DNA of 64,000 nt. Origin: Comamonas testosteroni TK102 (GTDB lineage: Bacteria > Pseudomonadota > Gammaproteobacteria > Burkholderiales > Burkholderiaceae_C). Positions 55,863 through 64,000 of this stretch are shown here, in pieces. The position numbers and the translations under genes were made by a program. The stretch's first letter is position 1, and every line of letters starts with the position of its first letter. Below the pieces are notes generated by a model. It did not search any database. It was not told the origin of the DNA and was given only the letters and a program-made list of their open reading frames with translations. The stretch covers positions 186,001 through 250,000 of the forward strand of contig NZ_CP006704.1 of the NCBI RefSeq assembly GCF_000739375.1. Direction: 5' to 3'.

Positions 55863-57146
55863 CTAGAGGACCTGTTTTTCGCGCAGCGCCTGCAGTTGCG
55901 CAGCGTCGAGCTGCAGTCTTTCACGCAACACCTCCTCGGTGTGCTGGCCCAGGGCTGGAGGCGCATAACGCAGTGTTGCCGGAGTGTCGGACAGGCGCAA
56001 AGGGCTGGCTGTGGTGACAACCTGGTTGATGCACTCGTCCTGCGGCAGCGGTCCATCCGGGTAGCGCTGCTGCGTGATGCGCAGGCCACGTGCCTGCACT
56101 TGGGGGTCTTCAAAGGCCTGATGGATGTTGTTGATAGGGCCGCAGGGCACGGCGCGGGCTTCCAGCAACGCGATCCAGTCGGCCGTGCTGCGGCTGCGGG
56201 TCAGCTCGGACATCATGTCCACCATCTCCCCACGGTGAATGACCCGGCCCGCGTTCGTGGTGAAGCGCGCGTCCTGGTGCCAGGCCACGCCGGCCGCTTC
56301 GCAAAAGCGTGCGAACTGGCCGTCGTTGCCGATCGCCAGCAGCATATTGCCGTCGGCCGTGGGAAAGTCCTGATAAGGAACCACGCTGGGGTGGGTGTTG
56401 CCCTGGCGGCCCGGAATGCTGCCGGTGTTCAGGAAACCTGTGCCCTGGTTGGCCAGCACTGCCATGGCCACGTCCAGCAGCGCCATATCGATATGCTGGC
56501 CTCGGCCTGTGTGGTGTCGTGCTTCCAGAGCGCTCAGAATGGCGCTGGTGGCATACATGCCGGTGAACAGATCGATCACGGCCACACCCACGCGCAAGGG
56601 GCCGCCGCCGGGCTCGCTGTCCGCGCGGCCGGTGATGCTCATCAGGCCGCTCATGGCCTGGATCAGCAGGTCGTAACCTGCGCGCGGCGCATAGGGCCCG
56701 GTATGGCCGAAGCCGGTGACGGAGCAGTAGATCAAGCGGGGATTAAGGGCCGCGAGGCTGGCGTAGTCCAGACCGTAGCGCTGCAGGCCACCGGTCTTGA
56801 AGTTCTCCACCACGATGTCGCTGTCCTTGGCCAGCTCGCGGATGATGGTCTGGCCTTCCGGGGTCGCCATGTCGACCGTCACCGAGCGCTTGTTGCGGTT
56901 GCAGGCTGCGAAGTAACAGGCGTGTGCAGATGCATCGCCCTGCGCATCGGCAAAAAAGGGCGGGCCCCAGTGGCGGGTGTCATCGCCTTCGCCGGGCTTT
57001 TCGATCTTGATCACGTCGGCGCCCATATCGGCCAGATTCTGTGTGCACCAGGGGCCAGCGAGCACGCGGGAGAGGTCCAGCACGCGCAGATGGCTCAGGG
57101 CACCTGTGCGGGCAGTGGCGGAAGAGTCAGGGGCAGCAACAGTCAT
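55863..57146 (-). CDS. CaiB/BaiF family CoA transferase
   Basis: A class III CoA transferase of 427 residues that moves CoA between carboxylic acids. It shows LSHLRVLDLSRVLAGPWCTQNLADMGADVIKIEKPGEGDDTR near the start, NRNKRSVTVDM, the catalytic aspartate in AGYDLLIQAMSGLMSITG, and GRGQHIDMALLD. The start at 57146 (MTVAAPDSS) is preferred; starts at 57191 and 57224 are possible, as no strong ribosome site is seen. It is divergent from a LysR regulator gene. It may activate or transfer CoA for the acid degraded by the genes to its right. Confidence 0.9.
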   Translation of the reverse strand: MTVAAPDSSATARTGALSHLRVLDLSRVLAGPWCTQNLADMGADVIKIEKPGEGDDTRHWGPPFFADAQGDASAHACYFAACNRNKRSVTVDMATPEGQTIIRELAKDSDIVVENFKTGGLQRYGLDYASLAALNPRLIYCSVTGFGHTGPYAPRAGYDLLIQAMSGLMSITGRADSEPGGGPLRVGVAVIDLFTGMYATSAILSALEARHHTGRGQHIDMALLDVAMAVLANQGTGFLNTGSIPGRQGNTHPSVVPYQDFPTADGNMLLAIGNDGQFARFCEAAGVAWHQDARFTTNAGRVIHRGEMVDMMSELTRSRSTADWIALLEARAVPCGPINNIHQAFEDPQVQARGLRITQQRYPDGPLPQDECINQVVTTASPLRLSDTPATLRYAPPALGQHTEEVLRERLQLDAAQLQALREKQVL

Positions 57147-57303
57147 GGAAGCGAAAAGAGGGTTCAGGTCCGAAAAGAGGCTGGCAGCCATCGTAGGCAA
57201 GCGCGGCCTCTGTGTGTTTCGCATTTGTGGAAGCCGGGTTTATCCGGGCCGGTCACGCCAATACGCGACAGCCAGCCAACTGGCGGCGTTCTTACAATGG
57301 GCC

Positions 57304-58227
57304 ATGTCCATGCACTTTGACCTCGTAGACCTGCGCTTGATGACCCATATCGCGGAGGCCAACAGCATGACTCGTGGCGCCGAGCTCTCGTGCATTTCGC
57401 TGCCGGCCGCCAGCACGCGCATCAAGAACCTGGAAGACAGCATCGGCACCAAGCTGCTCTACCGCACCAGCCAGGGCGTGACGCTGACGCCGCCCGGCCA
57501 GGCGTTTGTCACCCATGCACGCATGGTGCTCAGCCAGATCGAGCACCTGCGCGGCGACATGCAGGAGTATGTGCGTGGCATCAAGGGCCATCTGCGCGTG
57601 TATGCCAACACCACTTCGCTGAGCGAATTCCTGCCGCCGGTATTGCGCGAGTTTCTGGGCCGCAATCCGGATGTGAATGTGGATCTGCGCGAGCGTCTGT
57701 CCCACGACATCGTGCGCGCCGTGACCGAAGGGCAGACCGACATCGGCATCGTGGCCGGTCTGGTGCGCACCGAGAACCTGGAAACCCTGCCCTACCGCAA
57801 GGACAGGCTGGTGTTGGTGGTGCCCAAGGGGCATGCGCTGGATGGGGAGATGCAGCTGGCGTTTTCCGACACGCTGGATCTGGACTATGTGGGCCTGCAC
57901 GAGTCCAGCGCCATCCATGCTTTTCTGCGTCAGGCCTCGGACCATCTGCACAAGCCCATCAAGCAGCGCATCCAGGTCGGCAACTTCGAGACGGCTTGCC
58001 GCATGATCGAGTCCGGCGTGGGCGTGGGCGTGCTGCCGGAGTCGGCGGCCAGCCGCCACGCGGCGGTCATGAACATAGCCATCGTGCCGCTGTCGGATGC
58101 CTGGTCGGTGCGCGATATGCAGATCTGCATGCGCAGTCTGGATGCGCTGCCCAGTTTTGCCAAGGAGCTGGTGCAGCTGCTGGTGATCGATGCCGCGGGA
58201 ACGTCCGATACCGGCGAGCTGCTCTAG
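57304..58227 (+). CDS. LysR family transcriptional regulator
   Basis: A 307-residue LysR-type regulator. The helix-turn-helix region is DLRLMTHIAEANSMTRGAELSCISLPAASTRIKNLE (about residues 9-44), followed by an effector domain beginning GHLRVYANTTSLSEFLPPVL. It lies divergent from the CaiB-type gene (157-base gap) and convergent with the thioesterase gene, so control of the CaiB gene is the simplest reading. A start six bases later (MHFDL) is possible. Confidence 0.91.
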   Translation: MSMHFDLVDLRLMTHIAEANSMTRGAELSCISLPAASTRIKNLEDSIGTKLLYRTSQGVTLTPPGQAFVTHARMVLSQIEHLRGDMQEYVRGIKGHLRVYANTTSLSEFLPPVLREFLGRNPDVNVDLRERLSHDIVRAVTEGQTDIGIVAGLVRTENLETLPYRKDRLVLVVPKGHALDGEMQLAFSDTLDLDYVGLHESSAIHAFLRQASDHLHKPIKQRIQVGNFETACRMIESGVGVGVLPESAASRHAAVMNIAIVPLSDAWSVRDMQICMRSLDALPSFAKELVQLLVIDAAGTSDTGELL

Positions 58228-58327
58228 GCGCGTAAGCACTTTCTAGAACGAGAGCGCGCTGCGCACGTGGAATATACATTTCAAGGCAATTCAAGCTCAA
58301 AGACTTGATTTCATCAGCGGGAGCTGC

Positions 58328-58771
58328 TCACTTTTCCAGTGTGGTGGGGGCTTTCCAGTACTTGAACGTGCCCTGGGCGGTAGCCACCAGCGTGCCTTGT
58401 GCGTCGGTGATCCTGGCGGCGCAGCTGCACAGGCTGCGGCTGGCTTGCACTACCCAGCCCTCGGCCAGCAAGCCGCCGCGACCGGGGCGGTGAAAGCGGC
58501 TGCTCATCTCCACAGTCACGGCGGTCTGCGACGGCGCCTGGGGCAGCGCGCTGGCGGCGCGCGACATCACCGAATCCAGCAGGCTCATCAGCACGCCACC
58601 ATGAGCGGCAGGCAGCTGGTTGAGCAGCTCCTCACGCAACTCGGGCAGTCGTATCTGCACCATGCCGGGGGGCGCATCGGCCACCTGGCAGGCGCCCAGC
58701 AGGCGCATGAAAGCGCTGCGCTCATGGCCGAATTCCACAGGCCTTGTTGTCGGCGGGGCGATGGCGCTCAT
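58328..58771 (-). CDS. PaaI family hotdog thioesterase
   Basis: A 147-residue hotdog-fold protein with the PaaI-type signature AAHGGVLMSLLDSVMSRA. The His-Gly-Gly and Asp are catalytic or structural in this family, which hydrolyses acyl-CoA thioesters and relieves CoA sequestration. It is the last gene of the minus-strand CoA operon. Its ATG is the third of three identical ATGA start-stop overlaps generated by a 14-base tandem repeat after the acyl-CoA dehydrogenase stop. Confidence 0.9.
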   Translation of the reverse strand: MSAIAPPTTRPVEFGHERSAFMRLLGACQVADAPPGMVQIRLPELREELLNQLPAAHGGVLMSLLDSVMSRAASALPQAPSQTAVTVEMSSRFHRPGRGGLLAEGWVVQASRSLCSCAARITDAQGTLVATAQGTFKYWKAPTTLEK

Positions 58772-58804
58772 GCGTTGGCGCTCATGCGTTGGCGCTCATG
58801 CGTT
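58763..58804. repeat. Three-copy 14-base tandem repeat linking two genes
   Basis: The unit GGCGCTCATGCGTT is repeated exactly three times (58763-58776, 58777-58790, 58791-58804), then continues for five more bases. On the minus strand each unit contains ATGA, so each repeat places a start codon over a stop codon. It spans the end of the acyl-CoA dehydrogenase gene and the start of the thioesterase gene. Confidence 0.95.
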
Positions 58805-59956
58805 GGCGCGGGCTTCGCGCACCATGTTGCGGGCAATGATGATCTGCTGGATCTGCGTCGTGCCTTCGTACAGCCGGAACAGGCGCACATCGCGGTAGAA
58901 GCGCTCGATGCCGTATTCGGACATATAGCCCGATCCGCCCAGGATCTGCACCGCGCGGTCGGCCACGCGGCCGCACATCTCGGTGGCGAACATCTTGGCG
59001 CAGGAGGCCTCGGTCGACACATTGCTGCCGTCGTCACGGCGGCGGGCTGCATCGATCGTCATGCATTCGGCCGCGTACAGCTCGGCCTGGCTGTCGGCCA
59101 GCATGGCCTGCACCAGCTGAAAGTCACAGATCGCCTGGCCGAACTGCTTGCGCTCCAGCGCGTACTGCAGGGCATCGCGCAGAATGCGCTTGGCGCAGCC
59201 CACGGCCACGGCGGCAATGTGGATGCGGCCTTTTTCAAGCACCTTCATGGCAGTCTTGAAACCCTTGCCTTCCTGCAGGCCGATCAGATTGGCGGCCGGC
59301 ACCTTGACGTTGTCAAAGATCACGTCGCAGGTGTGGGCGCCGCGTTGGCCCATCTTCCTGTCGTATTTGCCGAAGCTGATCCCCGCAGACCTGGCGTCGA
59401 CGATGAAGGAGGACACACCACCCGCGCCCTTGTCCTCGGGGTTGGTGCGGGCCATCAGCGTGAACATGCCCGCGTGCGGCGCATTGGTGATGAAGCGCTT
59501 GGTGCCGTTGACGATGTAGTGGTCGCCGTTCTTGACCGCCGTGGTGCGCAGCGATGCCGCGTCCGAGCCGGCTTCGGGCTCGGTCAGCGCGAACGAAGCA
59601 ATCACCTCGCCGGTGGCAAGCCTGGGCAGCCACTGTGCCTGCTGCTCGGGCGTACCATCCATCAAAATGCCTTGTGAGCCAATGCCGACGGTGGTGCCGA
59701 TGACGGAACGAAATGCCGGTGCAGTCTGGCACAGCTCCAGCAGCACGCGAACCTCTTCCTCCATGGTCAGCTCCAGCCCCCCGAAGCGCTCGGGAATGGT
59801 CAGACCGAAGAGGCCCAGATCGCGCATCTCCTGCACGATGGAGGCGGGGATCTCGTCGGTGTCGGCCACTTCGTTTTCGGCAGGCACCAGACGCTCGCGC
59901 ACAAAGCGGCGCACGCTGTCGAGCAGGGCTTCAAGGGTTTCGGGATCGCGAATCAT
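58796..59956 (-). CDS. Acyl-CoA dehydrogenase
   Basis: An FAD-dependent acyl-CoA dehydrogenase of 386 residues that introduces a 2,3 double bond and passes electrons to ETF. It shows FALTEPEAGSDAASLRT, KRFITNAP, GKGFKTAMKVLEKGRIHIAA, QILGGSGYMSEYGIERFYRD and the C-terminal catalytic glutamate in FRLYEGTTQIQ. AAGGA lies nine bases before the ATG at 59956. The stop codon overlaps the first ATG of the 14-base repeat. The gene lies downstream of the thiolase-like gene. Confidence 0.95.
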   Translation of the reverse strand: MIRDPETLEALLDSVRRFVRERLVPAENEVADTDEIPASIVQEMRDLGLFGLTIPERFGGLELTMEEEVRVLLELCQTAPAFRSVIGTTVGIGSQGILMDGTPEQQAQWLPRLATGEVIASFALTEPEAGSDAASLRTTAVKNGDHYIVNGTKRFITNAPHAGMFTLMARTNPEDKGAGGVSSFIVDARSAGISFGKYDRKMGQRGAHTCDVIFDNVKVPAANLIGLQEGKGFKTAMKVLEKGRIHIAAVAVGCAKRILRDALQYALERKQFGQAICDFQLVQAMLADSQAELYAAECMTIDAARRRDDGSNVSTEASCAKMFATEMCGRVADRAVQILGGSGYMSEYGIERFYRDVRLFRLYEGTTQIQQIIIARNMVREARANA

Positions 59957-60125
59957 GTGATTTATTCCTTGTCTCGTATGGCTATGTCTTGCCTGATGGA
60001 TAGCTTCTTCAAGAACCACTCAGCAGCTGCTGTCCGTGAGGAAAAAGCCGGTGCGGCTTCGCGCGGAGGCTGGCCTGCACCGAAAAGCGGGTTCCTTGCT
60101 TTGGGTGACGCGTAGCGGCCTGGGC

Positions 60126-61337
60126 TTAGAGTGCCTGCGCGGTTCCCAGAACCGCCGTGGCCTGGCTGGACAGCGTGCCGCCATTGCCATGGACCACGGC
60201 CGTGCTGTGGCGTGCCAGCTGTCGCTGGCCGGCCTGACCGCGCAGCTGGCGCACGGCCTCGATCAGCAGGAACACGCCATACATGCCCGGGTGGACGCAG
60301 GACAGGCCGCCGCCATTGGTGTTCACGGCCAGACGGCCGCCGGGGGCGATGGCGCCGCCTTGCACAAAGGAGCCGCCCTCGCCCTTGCGGCAAAAGCCCA
60401 GGTCTTCCAGGAAAAGGATGGTGTTTATCGTGAAGGCGTCATACAGCTGGGCCATGTCCATGTCGGCTGGCGTCAGCCCTGCCATGGCAAAGGCCTGCCG
60501 GCCGGATTGGGTGGCCGAGGTCACGGTCAGATCGGGCATGCAGGAGATCTGGCGGTTCCAGCAGGCCGTGGAATTGCCCAGGATGTAGACGGGGGGCTGT
60601 GGCAGATCCCTGGCACGGTCTGCGCGGGTGAGCACGATGGCGCCGGCACCGTCGGTGACCAGACAGCAGTCGCGCACGCCCAGGGGACTGGAGACCATGC
60701 GCGCCTTCAGCACATCGTCGATGGTGAGCGGGTCGCGCATAAAGGCTTCGGGGTTGAGCTGGGCCCAGGCACGGGCCGCTACCGCCACCTCGGCCAGCTG
60801 CTCGCGAGTGGTGCCGTACTGGTGCATATGGCGCTGGGCAGCCAGCGCATAGGCCGAGGCCGGCAGCAGCGGCTCGTAAGGGTGTTCATAAGGCTGAGGG
60901 TCCATGGTGCGGCGCGCGGCCACGATGTCCTTGCGGCCTGCGGAACCTGAGCGCTGGGCGCTGCCGTAGCAGATCAGCACGGCTTTGCACTGGCCGGCTT
61001 CCAGCGCGCGCATGGCGGGCAGCAAATGGGCCACGAAGCTGCTGCCGCCCAGCATGGTGCCGTCGATGTAGCTGGGATTGATGCCCAGATGTTCGATCAC
61101 CGGCATGGCCCACATGCTGGCGGTGACGCTGCAGGTGGCAAGGCCGTCGATGTCCTGCATGGTCAGGCCGGCATCGGCCACGGCCGCGTGGGCAGCACGT
61201 ACCAGCAGCGTCATATCGTCCATGCCGGGGGCTTCGCCGCAGCCATAGGTGGCAGCGCCGGCAATGGCAACCTTGCCGCGCAGGGCACGATTCACGGTTG
61301 CGGCATCCAGGCTGGATGAAGGCAGAGAAACGCTCAT
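60126..61337 (-). CDS. Thiolase-like protein lacking the nucleophilic cysteine
   Basis: The 403-residue product belongs to the thiolase/SCP2 superfamily. It starts VAIAGAATYGCGEAPGMDDMTLL, has DIDGLATCSVT, and ends with NTNGGGLSCVHPGMYG, which carries the conserved Gly-His region. At the place of the usual GGACASG nucleophile it reads TMLGGSSFVAH, with no cysteine. Similar proteins paired with a DUF35 partner include Ltp2-type retro-aldolases of steroid side-chain breakdown. An aldolase rather than a thiolase reaction is therefore possible. It overlaps the DUF35 gene by four bases (ATGA), so the two are made together and probably form a complex. Confidence 0.85.
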   Translation of the reverse strand: MSVSLPSSSLDAATVNRALRGKVAIAGAATYGCGEAPGMDDMTLLVRAAHAAVADAGLTMQDIDGLATCSVTASMWAMPVIEHLGINPSYIDGTMLGGSSFVAHLLPAMRALEAGQCKAVLICYGSAQRSGSAGRKDIVAARRTMDPQPYEHPYEPLLPASAYALAAQRHMHQYGTTREQLAEVAVAARAWAQLNPEAFMRDPLTIDDVLKARMVSSPLGVRDCCLVTDGAGAIVLTRADRARDLPQPPVYILGNSTACWNRQISCMPDLTVTSATQSGRQAFAMAGLTPADMDMAQLYDAFTINTILFLEDLGFCRKGEGGSFVQGGAIAPGGRLAVNTNGGGLSCVHPGMYGVFLLIEAVRQLRGQAGQRQLARHSTAVVHGNGGTLSSQATAVLGTAQAL

Positions 61338-61723
61338 GCGACCTCTCCTGGTGCATTGACGGCGGGGTGGAATACGACCAGTCCCTTGCCGTTGTGCTGG
61401 ATCGTCTGGGCAGTGACCCGCATGCCGATCTGCACGCGCTCGGGTGCAATGCCTTCGATGCGGCTCATCATGCGCACGTCTTCATCCAGATCGATCAGCG
61501 CCACGTTGTAGTCACCGCCGGCTTCGGCTTTGCGGGCGATGGTGGTGGTGGAGTAGACCGTGCCCTGGCCGCTGGGGCGTACCCAGCGCAGCGGGCTGGC
61601 GCCGCAGTGCGGGCACAGCTCACGGGGAGTTAACACATGTTGCTGGCAGGCCGTGCATTGCTGGATGGCGAATCGGCCGGCATCCAGTTCGGCCTGGTAA
61701 TGGGTCTGCGCGCTTAAGTGCAT
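61334..61723 (-). CDS. Zn-ribbon/OB-fold DUF35 protein
   Basis: A 129-residue protein with a zinc ribbon (C23, C26, C37, C40 in CTACQQHVLTPRELCPHC) followed by an OB-fold with GQGTVYSTTTIARKAEAGGDYNVALIDLDEDVRMMS. DUF35 proteins act as partners of thiolase-like enzymes and help bind the CoA substrate. The start at 61723 has GGAG upstream; the frame is open further but without similarity. Its stop overlaps the thiolase-like start. Confidence 0.92.
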   Translation of the reverse strand: MHLSAQTHYQAELDAGRFAIQQCTACQQHVLTPRELCPHCGASPLRWVRPSGQGTVYSTTTIARKAEAGGDYNVALIDLDEDVRMMSRIEGIAPERVQIGMRVTAQTIQHNGKGLVVFHPAVNAPGEVA

Positions 61724-61934
61724 GGGTGAGGCTCCGGGTTTCCTTGTTTTGAGGTCAGCATGCCTGCACCGCGCCCCGGTCTCAATTCGTGAATCTGAAA
61801 CACCGTCTTCACGGAATATGGCGCCGCATCCGGGAGTGTCGCGGAACGGCGACCGGGCATGGCGCGCAAGCGACAGAAGCGCCTCGGGCATGCTGTTTTC
61901 CCCCGGAACCATGGCTGCGCGGTGAGACAGAGGA

Positions 61935-62924
61935 TCAGCCGGCCTTGATGCCTGCGGTCTGTATCACCTTCTGCCATTTCCGGAGCTCGGCTTTCAGACG
62001 TAGGCGCATCTCTTCGGGCGTGCCAGGATCGCCTTCGGCGCCGGCCTCCAGCAGACGGGTCCTGACGGCAGGATCGCTCAGGGCCAGGTTGAAGTCGGCG
62101 TTCAGCTTGGCCAGCACTGCCTCCGGCGTCTTGGCTGGTGCAAACAGCGCTGCCCATGAATAGGCTTCATAGTTCGGCAGACCGCCGGATTCGGCAATCG
62201 TCGGCACCTGGGGCAGCATGTCCGAGCGCTTCTTGCTGGCCACGCCCAGCACCTTGATACGGCCTGTCCTGATGTGTTGCAGGGCCGAGGGGGCATCGGC
62301 AAACATCAGCTGGATCTGCCCGCCCAGCAAGTCGGTCATGGCAGGTGCACTGCCCTTGTAGGGAATGTGCTGCAGCTGGGTGCCGGCTTCCATGTTGAAG
62401 AGTTCGCCGGCCAGGTGGGTGCCGCCGCCATTGCCGGAGGAGCCATAGCTGAGCACCGTGCCTTTTTGGGACAGGGCTATCAGCTCTTTGACATTGTTCG
62501 CCGGCACGGAGGGATGGGTCACCAGAAAGACCGGGAACAGCGCGGCAAAGCTGACGGGGACAAAGTCCCTTTCGATGTCATAGGACAGCTTGCCCATCAG
62601 CCAGGGATTCACTGCATGGTGGATGGAGCCGACAAAGAAGTTGTAGCCATCGGCGGGATCCTTGGCTGCAGCCGCGGCACCGACCACGCCGCCCGCGCCG
62701 GCACGGTTGTCGATGATGGCGGCCTGGTTCCACATCGTGGTCAGCTTTTGCGTGAAGATGCGCGCCGTGGTGTCCACCGGGCCGCCGGGAGGAAACGGCA
62801 CGGTGAACTTCACGGCCTTGACTGGCCATTGGCTGGCCTGGGACCAGGAGGCATTGCCCAGGGAGCTGAGCACGGCCGCTGCGAGCAGATGGCGGCGGTT
62901 CAGGGAAACGGCGTGGGATGGCAT
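61935..62924 (-). CDS. Bug family periplasmic substrate-binding protein
   Basis: A third tricarboxylate-receptor-type protein, 329 residues. It has a signal peptide (MPSHAVSLNRRHLLAAAVLSSLGNASWSQA) and FTVPFPPGGPVDTTARIFTQ. IIDNRAGAGGVVGAAAAA and IPYKGSAPAMTDLLGGQI are also typical. It lies between an acyl-CoA ligase and the DUF35 gene, so it probably captures the acid that the operon degrades. The ATG at 62924 has no clear Shine-Dalgarno site. The 211 bases to the DUF35 gene hold nothing recognised. Confidence 0.91.
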   Translation of the reverse strand: MPSHAVSLNRRHLLAAAVLSSLGNASWSQASQWPVKAVKFTVPFPPGGPVDTTARIFTQKLTTMWNQAAIIDNRAGAGGVVGAAAAAKDPADGYNFFVGSIHHAVNPWLMGKLSYDIERDFVPVSFAALFPVFLVTHPSVPANNVKELIALSQKGTVLSYGSSGNGGGTHLAGELFNMEAGTQLQHIPYKGSAPAMTDLLGGQIQLMFADAPSALQHIRTGRIKVLGVASKKRSDMLPQVPTIAESGGLPNYEAYSWAALFAPAKTPEAVLAKLNADFNLALSDPAVRTRLLEAGAEGDPGTPEEMRLRLKAELRKWQKVIQTAGIKAG

Positions 62925-62962
62925 GGAGGATGTCTCACTGGATCTTGGCGGAGGCCCGGGCC

Positions 62963-64000
62963 TCACATGGGAAGGGATTCGGCCTGGGCATGCAGCAGGC
63001 GCTTGACGATTTTCCCGTTGGGATTGGTGGGCAGCGCTGCCACCGTCTCGATGCGGGATGGACGCTTGTAGGGCGCCAGGCGTTCGCGCAAATGGGCTTG
63101 CAGGGCCGGGATATCCAGCTGGCAACCGGGGCGCAGTTCCACGAAGGCAATCACCTGCTCGTTGCCATCGGCCTCCTTGCGCCCCACCACGGCCGAGCGC
63201 TCGATGCTGGGATGTGCATTCAGTGCGGTCTCGACCTCTGCGGGGTAGACGTTGAAGCCGGAGCGAATGATCATTTCCTTCAGGCGGCCCACCACCCACA
63301 GAGCGCCGTCTGAACTCAGCTTGCCCAGGTCACCGCTGGCATACCAGCCTCCGGCTCGCATGGCTGCCGCAGTGGCTTGCGGGTCGCGGAAATAGCCAGG
63401 CATCAGACCGCGGCCGCGCACCCACAGCTCTCCGCGCTCTCCGCAGGGCAGGGCCTGGCCGGTGACTGGGTCGGTCACCTGTACTTCGGCCTCGGCCACG
63501 GCATAGCCAGCGCTGGTGTCCTTGCGCCACTCGCACATGCGGGTGATGTGGACCGAGCCCGCGTATTCCGACAGGCCGTAGCCGTGGTGCAGGGCCTGAC
63601 CGAAGAGGGTTTCCACACGTTCCTTGAGCGCCATGTCGAGAGGGCCGGCACCGGTATAGACAAAGCGCAGCGCCGGAGCCTTGACCTGATCTATGCCTTG
63701 CTCCTGCAGGTAGGCCAACAGACGAGAGAACAGTGCGGGCGGACCTTGCAGTTGCGAGACCCCATGGTGTTCGAGTGCATCCAGCAGATCGGCCGGGTCG
63801 AACTGGGGGGCGCATTACCAGCTGGGCCCGCGCATGCAGGGCCGTGAGCATGACGGTGGCCAGGCCAAAGATGTGCGTCATGGGTACGAAGGCATAGCAG
63901 CGGTCGGCCGGGGACAGCGCACGCGAGGCCGCAGACTGCTGCGCAAAATGGCACAGCGCATCATGGCCCAGCATCACTCCCTTGGGCTGGCCCGTGGTAC
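62963..64000 (-). pseudogene. Acyl-CoA synthetase (AMP-forming), frameshifted and cut by window edge
   Basis: The gene enters from the right edge with the ATP-binding loop TTGQPKGVML, then CYAFVPMTHIFGLATVM. At a C6 run (G6 on the plus strand, 63805-63810) the frame changes; with one base fewer it reads RPQFDPADLLDALEHHGVSQ and goes on to QGPPALFSRLLAYL. It then runs to YASGDLGKLSSDGALWVVGR, KEMIIRSGFNVYPAEVE and the C-terminal catalytic lysine in NPNGKIVKRLL. These are all motifs of acid:CoA ligases. The break is probably a sequencing error or slippage, since the rest is intact. About 150-170 N-terminal residues lie outside. It is the first visible gene of the minus-strand CoA operon. Confidence 0.85.

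Overview
The window is a high-GC, gene-dense chromosomal segment of a betaproteobacterium of the family Comamonadaceae, most probably Comamonas of the testosteroni/thiooxydans group. The taxonomic call rests on family-level recognition: a 708-residue quinohemoprotein ethanol dehydrogenase precursor with the C. testosteroni architecture, several Bug-type periplasmic receptors, a split methionine synthase, and AT-richer AGCTnnTnGCG-type hairpin repeats between genes. No tRNA, rRNA, phage, insertion sequence or CRISPR array was seen.

Layout. 1-8652: histidine utilisation genes hutU (cut by the left edge), hutD, hutI, hutF and hutG, with an FAD-linked 2-hydroxyacid dehydrogenase and a HisC-type aminotransferase inserted between hutI and hutF. 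8660-15345: soxR divergent from a three-gene RND efflux operon, with a SoxR-type operator between them; alkB follows in overlap. 16083-19746: the homocysteine-binding half of methionine synthase, an unrecognised Ala/Gln-rich protein with a C-terminal cysteine cluster, and a porin. 20210-24631: bioB, then the tightly overlapped bioA-bioD-bioF, followed by a second, frameshifted porin. 25993-32263: a MocR-type regulator, a BenE-type permease, yggS, argD and alr, all but the permease linked to pyridoxal phosphate. 32396-36530: lplT, a DMT exporter, an AmiS/UreI channel and an AcoR-like regulator without an AAA+ domain. 36668-40361: quinohemoprotein ethanol dehydrogenase and an aldehyde dehydrogenase. 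40417-43657: a ProQ/FinO protein and glcF-glcE. 43800-46300: amtB-glnK-torF on the minus strand behind a sigma-54 promoter with NtrC-like sites. 46674-50850: a sulfatase and two Bug receptors with a divergent MarR regulator. 50936-55809: yifB/comM (frameshifted), a LysR regulator with a divergent MFS permease, and a nitronate monooxygenase. 55863-64000: CoA-dependent catabolism (CaiB-type CoA transferase, LysR, PaaI thioesterase, acyl-CoA dehydrogenase, thiolase-like protein with a DUF35 partner, a Bug receptor and an acyl-CoA ligase cut by the right edge).

How the parts work together. The hut block carries histidine to glutamate through the five-step deiminase route, and the inserted dehydrogenase/aminotransferase pair could feed imidazole-lactate into it. 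The ethanol block oxidises alcohol in the periplasm and aldehyde afterwards. The glnK-amtB block handles nitrogen-limited ammonium uptake. The rightmost 8 kb looks like a peripheral pathway for a carboxylic acid that is captured by a Bug receptor, activated to a CoA thioester and shortened.

Three genes (porin 24818, yifB 50936, CoA ligase 62963) are each broken by a single-base length error in a run of six or seven G. This points to sequencing error or to slippage at such runs rather than to three independent gene deaths.
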